From Oscillospiraceae bacterium (GTDB lineage Bacteria > Bacillota > Clostridia > Oscillospirales > Acutalibacteraceae), in contig JAISXG010000048.1 in NCBI GenBank assembly GCA_031270605.1, forward strand, positions 1-33,347: a stretch of 33,347 bases of DNA. Direction: 5' to 3'. Below are positions 30,428 through 33,347 of this stretch, piece after piece. A model generated the notes under the pieces. It was not told the origin of the DNA. It ran no database searches and worked only from the letters and a program-made list of their open reading frames with translations. Position 1 is the stretch's first letter. Every line of letters begins with the position of its first letter. Made by a program: the position numbers and the translations under genes.

Positions 30428-32308
30428 ATGTTTTTACCCATAACAAAAGAGGATATGCTGGAGCGTGGCTGGGAACAGGCGGATTTCGTCTATGTTTCCG
30501 GCGACGCTTATGTCGATCACCCGAGCTTCGGCGCCGCGATCATCACGCGGGTGCTTGAGGCCGGGGGCTTCAGGGTTTGTGTGCTTGCGCAGCCCGCCTG
30601 GCATACCGCGACGGATTTCATGCGTTTCGGCCGGCCGAAATACGGTTTTTTTGTTTCCTCCGGCAACATTGATTCCATGGTTGCCCACTACACGGCCGCA
30701 AAGCGCAAGCGCAGCAACGACTATTATTCACCCGGCATGCGCGCGGGCATGCGGCCTGACCGGGCCGTTGAGGTCTATTGCCGCCTGATCCGGCAGGCTT
30801 ATGGCAGCATTCCTATCATTATCGGCGGGCTTGAGGCCTCTTTGCGCCGCTTTGCGCACTATGACTATTGGGCGGACGCGGTGCTGCCCTCGATTCTGGT
30901 TTCATCCGGCGCGGATCTTTTGTCATTCGGCATGGGTGAGAATCAAACGAGGGAGATTGCTAACCGCCTTGCCGCAGGTGAGAGCGTGCGGAGTCTCACG
31001 GATATTCGCGGCACGTGTTACCTGACAGCGGTGGAGAACACCCCTTTTTTCGGCGCGGAGTGCCCCTCGTTTGAAAACGTGAGCAGATCCAAACGGGAAT
31101 ATGCCGTTTCCTGCCGCATCCAGCAAGACGAGCACGACCATGTGCGCGGTAAGCTTTTAAAACAGCGCCACGGCAAACAGATGTTGGTGCAAAACCCGCC
31201 CATGCCGCCGCTGACCACCGCGGAGCTGGACGAGGTGTATGCCCTGCCGTATATGCGCGACTATCACCCTGTTTATGACAGGGACGGCGGCGTGCCCGCA
31301 ATTGAAGAGGTGAAGTTTTCAATTACTCACAACCGCGGCTGCTTCGGCGCGTGCAACTTTTGCTCGCTTGCGTTTCATCAGGGGCGGTATGTGACCGTGC
31401 GCAGCAAGCAGTCTGTTTTGGATGAAGCCGAGAAACTGACCCGTCTGCCCGGCTTTAAGGGATATATTCACGATGTGGGCGGCCCGACGGCAAACTTTCG
31501 CCAGCCCTCATGCCGCAAGCAGGCGCAGCACGGCCTTTGCAAGGGCAAAAAATGCCTCGCGCCCGAGCCTTGCAAGGCCTTGGAGGTTGACCATTCTGAA
31601 TATCTTGCTATTCTGCGGGCGGTCAAGCGTGTCAAGGGCGTGAAAAAGGTGTTTGTGCGTTCGGGCATCCGCTTTGATTATTTGCTCGAAGAAAAGAACG
31701 ACGAGTTTTTTCGCGAGCTTGTGGAGCACCATGTCAGCGGCCAGCTCAAGGTTGCGCCCGAGCATTGCTCTGCCGCCGTGCTCGACAAAATGGGCAAGCC
31801 CCATATTGAGGCCTATATCAATTTTTCAAAGCGCTATTTTGAATTGACGCACAAAGCGGGCAAAGAACAATACCTTGTGCCCTACCTGATGTCCTCACAC
31901 CCCGGCTCGACCCTGCGTGACGCGGTGGAGCTGGCGGTGTTTTTGAAGAAAAACCGCATCCGCCCCGAGCAGGTGCAGGATTTTTATCCCACCCCGGGTA
32001 CGGTTTCAACCGCTATGTTTTACACAGGGCTTGACCCCTATACACTGGAAGAGGTCTATGTGACCCGTGACCCCCATGAAAAGGCGATCCAGCGGGCGCT
32101 CATGCAATATTATTTGCCGCAAAACAAACAACTGGTGGAAGAAGCCCTGCGCAAAGCGCACCGCACGGACTTGATCGGCAGCGGCAAGGATTGCCTCATT
32201 GCGGGAAGCGGCAAACAAGAACCGCAACATCCGCCTGCGGGTGCAGCAAAAAAGCCCTGGGCAAAAGGGCAAAAAGGTAACCGCAAGCCGCCGCGAAATA
32301 AAAAATAG
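30428..32308 (+). CDS. YgiQ-family radical SAM protein (UPF0313)
   Basis: 626 residues from ATG 30428 after AGGATAGGA. The N-terminal half is a B12-binding-like domain (DFVYVSGDAYVDHPSFGAAI), followed by the radical SAM domain with the 4Fe-4S motif RGCFGACNFC at about residues 308-317. Further motifs are a PEHCS segment and a YLVPYLMSSHPG segment. YgiQ proteins are widespread but of unknown reaction. The C-terminus is Lys- and Gln-rich. It starts from its own promoter and runs to a ComEC-like hydrolase 15 bases away, so the two are probably cotranscribed. Confidence 0.92.
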   Translation: MFLPITKEDMLERGWEQADFVYVSGDAYVDHPSFGAAIITRVLEAGGFRVCVLAQPAWHTATDFMRFGRPKYGFFVSSGNIDSMVAHYTAAKRKRSNDYYSPGMRAGMRPDRAVEVYCRLIRQAYGSIPIIIGGLEASLRRFAHYDYWADAVLPSILVSSGADLLSFGMGENQTREIANRLAAGESVRSLTDIRGTCYLTAVENTPFFGAECPSFENVSRSKREYAVSCRIQQDEHDHVRGKLLKQRHGKQMLVQNPPMPPLTTAELDEVYALPYMRDYHPVYDRDGGVPAIEEVKFSITHNRGCFGACNFCSLAFHQGRYVTVRSKQSVLDEAEKLTRLPGFKGYIHDVGGPTANFRQPSCRKQAQHGLCKGKKCLAPEPCKALEVDHSEYLAILRAVKRVKGVKKVFVRSGIRFDYLLEEKNDEFFRELVEHHVSGQLKVAPEHCSAAVLDKMGKPHIEAYINFSKRYFELTHKAGKEQYLVPYLMSSHPGSTLRDAVELAVFLKKNRIRPEQVQDFYPTPGTVSTAMFYTGLDPYTLEEVYVTRDPHEKAIQRALMQYYLPQNKQLVEEALRKAHRTDLIGSGKDCLIAGSGKQEPQHPPAGAAKKPWAKGQKGNRKPPRNKK

Positions 32309-32323
32309 AAAACGGAGAACACC

Positions 32324-33280
32324 ATGGCAGGACGCAGCAGACCCTCGTCAAAGGCGCAAAAAATTGCCGCCGCACTGATTCTTGCGGTGGTTTTGCTTGC
32401 ATCGTTTTTTGTGACCTATGGGCGGCAGCTTGACCTTGGCGTCAACTTGCCCGCATGGAAGCAGATTCATGCCGTTCTAGGACTGAATGATGCGTTTGAT
32501 TCACTTGGCGATCATCCGGTGTCTGTGCATTTTCTGGATGTGGGGCAGGGCGACAGCACCCTGATTGTAAGCGGCGGGAACGCGGTGCTCATTGACGGCG
32601 GCGAGCGTGAAATGGCAGAGACCATTCTCAGCTATCTTTATAACCTCGGCGTGAAGAAGCTCGACTGTGTTGTCGTGACCCACCCGCACAGTGACCATAT
32701 CGGCGGATTGATCGGCGTGCTTGAGCAGATTCCCGTCGGGCAGGTGATCATTCCGCGGTTGACCGAAGAAAACATGCCGACAACGCGTGTATATGAGGAC
32801 CTGCTGCGGGCGATTTCCGCCTCCGGCGCAAAGGTCTTCGCAGCCGAGCCGGGTGACGAATATTCCCACGGGCTGATTCATTACACCATTTTGGCCCCGC
32901 TTGTTCAGGACGGCAACCTCAACAATATGTCTGTGGTGCTGCGCATGGAATATGAAACACATTCATTCTTGTTTATGGGCGACGCCGAAAAGGCTGCGGA
33001 ATATAAAATTCTTGAGTCAGAAGCACAAGTCACGGCCGAAGTGATAAAAGTCGGGCACCACGGCAGCAGCACCTCGTCGGGCGAGGTGTTTTTGAAACAG
33101 GTGGATCCCGAGTATGCCGTAATCTCCTGCGGCGAGAACAATACATACGGCCACCCGCATGAAGAGATTCTCAAGCGCTATGCTTCCTTTGGGGCAACTG
33201 TTTTTCGAACAGACGAAAACGGAACCATCGTATTTGGCTTAAATACGGATGATATGAAAATTTATTTACAAAAAGAATGA
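32324..33280 (+). CDS. ComEC/Rec2-like metallo-beta-lactamase-fold hydrolase
   Basis: 318 residues. A single N-terminal hydrophobic segment (about 10-28) would anchor the protein or act as a signal. The rest is the hydrolase domain of the ComEC/Rec2 type: VHFLDVGQGDSTLI, then the metal motif HPHSDHIGG, and KVGHHGSSTSS near the C-terminus. In ComEC this domain degrades one strand of incoming DNA; stand-alone versions are common and may process nucleic acid or cell-wall material outside the membrane. ACGGAG serves as ribosome-binding site. A DUF3006 gene follows directly, the usual neighbour of such hydrolases. Confidence 0.92.
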   Translation: MAGRSRPSSKAQKIAAALILAVVLLASFFVTYGRQLDLGVNLPAWKQIHAVLGLNDAFDSLGDHPVSVHFLDVGQGDSTLIVSGGNAVLIDGGEREMAETILSYLYNLGVKKLDCVVVTHPHSDHIGGLIGVLEQIPVGQVIIPRLTEENMPTTRVYEDLLRAISASGAKVFAAEPGDEYSHGLIHYTILAPLVQDGNLNNMSVVLRMEYETHSFLFMGDAEKAAEYKILESEAQVTAEVIKVGHHGSSTSSGEVFLKQVDPEYAVISCGENNTYGHPHEEILKRYASFGATVFRTDENGTIVFGLNTDDMKIYLQKE

Positions 33281-33293
33281 AAGAGGGTTTTTT

Positions 33294-33347
33294 GTGCAGT
33301 ATTATTCTGTTGACAGGCTCGAGGGCGCGTCTGCCTTGATAGAAACG
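33294..33347 (+). CDS. DUF3006 family protein, 3' end outside window
   Basis: GTG 33294 follows AAGAGGG by about eight bases. The first 18 residues (MQYYSVDRLEGASALIET) match the start of DUF3006 proteins, which commonly follow ComEC-like hydrolases. The gene runs off the right edge. The call rests on a short stretch plus context. Confidence 0.7.
   Translation, partial: MQYYSVDRLEGASALIET

Overview
This looks like chromosomal DNA from a low-to-mid GC Firmicute, most likely a gut-type Clostridia of the Oscillospiraceae/Ruminococcaceae kind. The signs are strong AGGAGG ribosome-binding sites, TTGACA/TATAAT promoters, intrinsic terminators with T-runs, TTG and GTG starts, and Clostridia-like protein families. 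No transposase, integrase or phage structural gene is visible. Several decayed genes suggest the left half is accessory DNA in turnover.

Left region (1-7.5 kb): a probable RNA-repair/RNA-surveillance operon. A collapsed WYL regulator remnant is followed by a stretch without a convincing gene (1489-1885) that holds four tandem, tRNA-sized structured elements. Each is closed by a perfect 8-bp stem and carries the same ACAGCAAT-type box one base after its 5' stem strand. Next come a DUF2828 (Ro60/TROVE-like, VWA-containing) protein, a small Cys-rich protein, a HEAT-repeat protein, a small unknown protein and an RtcB RNA ligase. The layout resembles Ro60-Y RNA-RtcB systems, but with a multi-RNA array. 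I consider this array the most interesting content of the window. The operon is flanked by decayed genes (RhuM-like fragment on the left, frameshifted small genes on the right).

Middle-left (7.5-11.1 kb): a CsoR-controlled metal (probably copper) efflux operon with three visible operator copies (csoR; a P1B ATPase plus a 59-aa membrane peptide), another 59-aa coiled-coil ORF, and a frameshifted XRE regulator. Middle (11.1-17.9 kb): a tightly overlapping series of small stress/resistance-type enzymes: GrpB-like, three GNAT acetyltransferases, DUF1905/YdeI-like, a radical SAM protein and a DUF6273 protein. It is followed by a MerR/GyrI-like regulator, an effector-domain fragment and an Fpg/Nei-like glycosylase whose N-terminus lacks the usual catalytic Pro-Glu.

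Right half (18-33.3 kb, visibly more GC-rich): a carbohydrate locus (GH30, a convergent AraC regulator, GH2, and an MFS/GPH-type transporter with a roughly 300-residue charged coiled-coil tail). After it come a Cu/Zn superoxide dismutase; a divergent Zn/Cd efflux locus (HMA protein and ZntA-like ATPase on the minus strand, ArsR/CadC-type repressor on the plus strand); a HMA-DsbD/UreH-like-cupredoxin fusion; a YgiQ-type radical SAM protein; a ComEC-like metallo-beta-lactamase hydrolase; and the first codons of a DUF3006 protein. Metal and oxidative stress handling recurs across the window.
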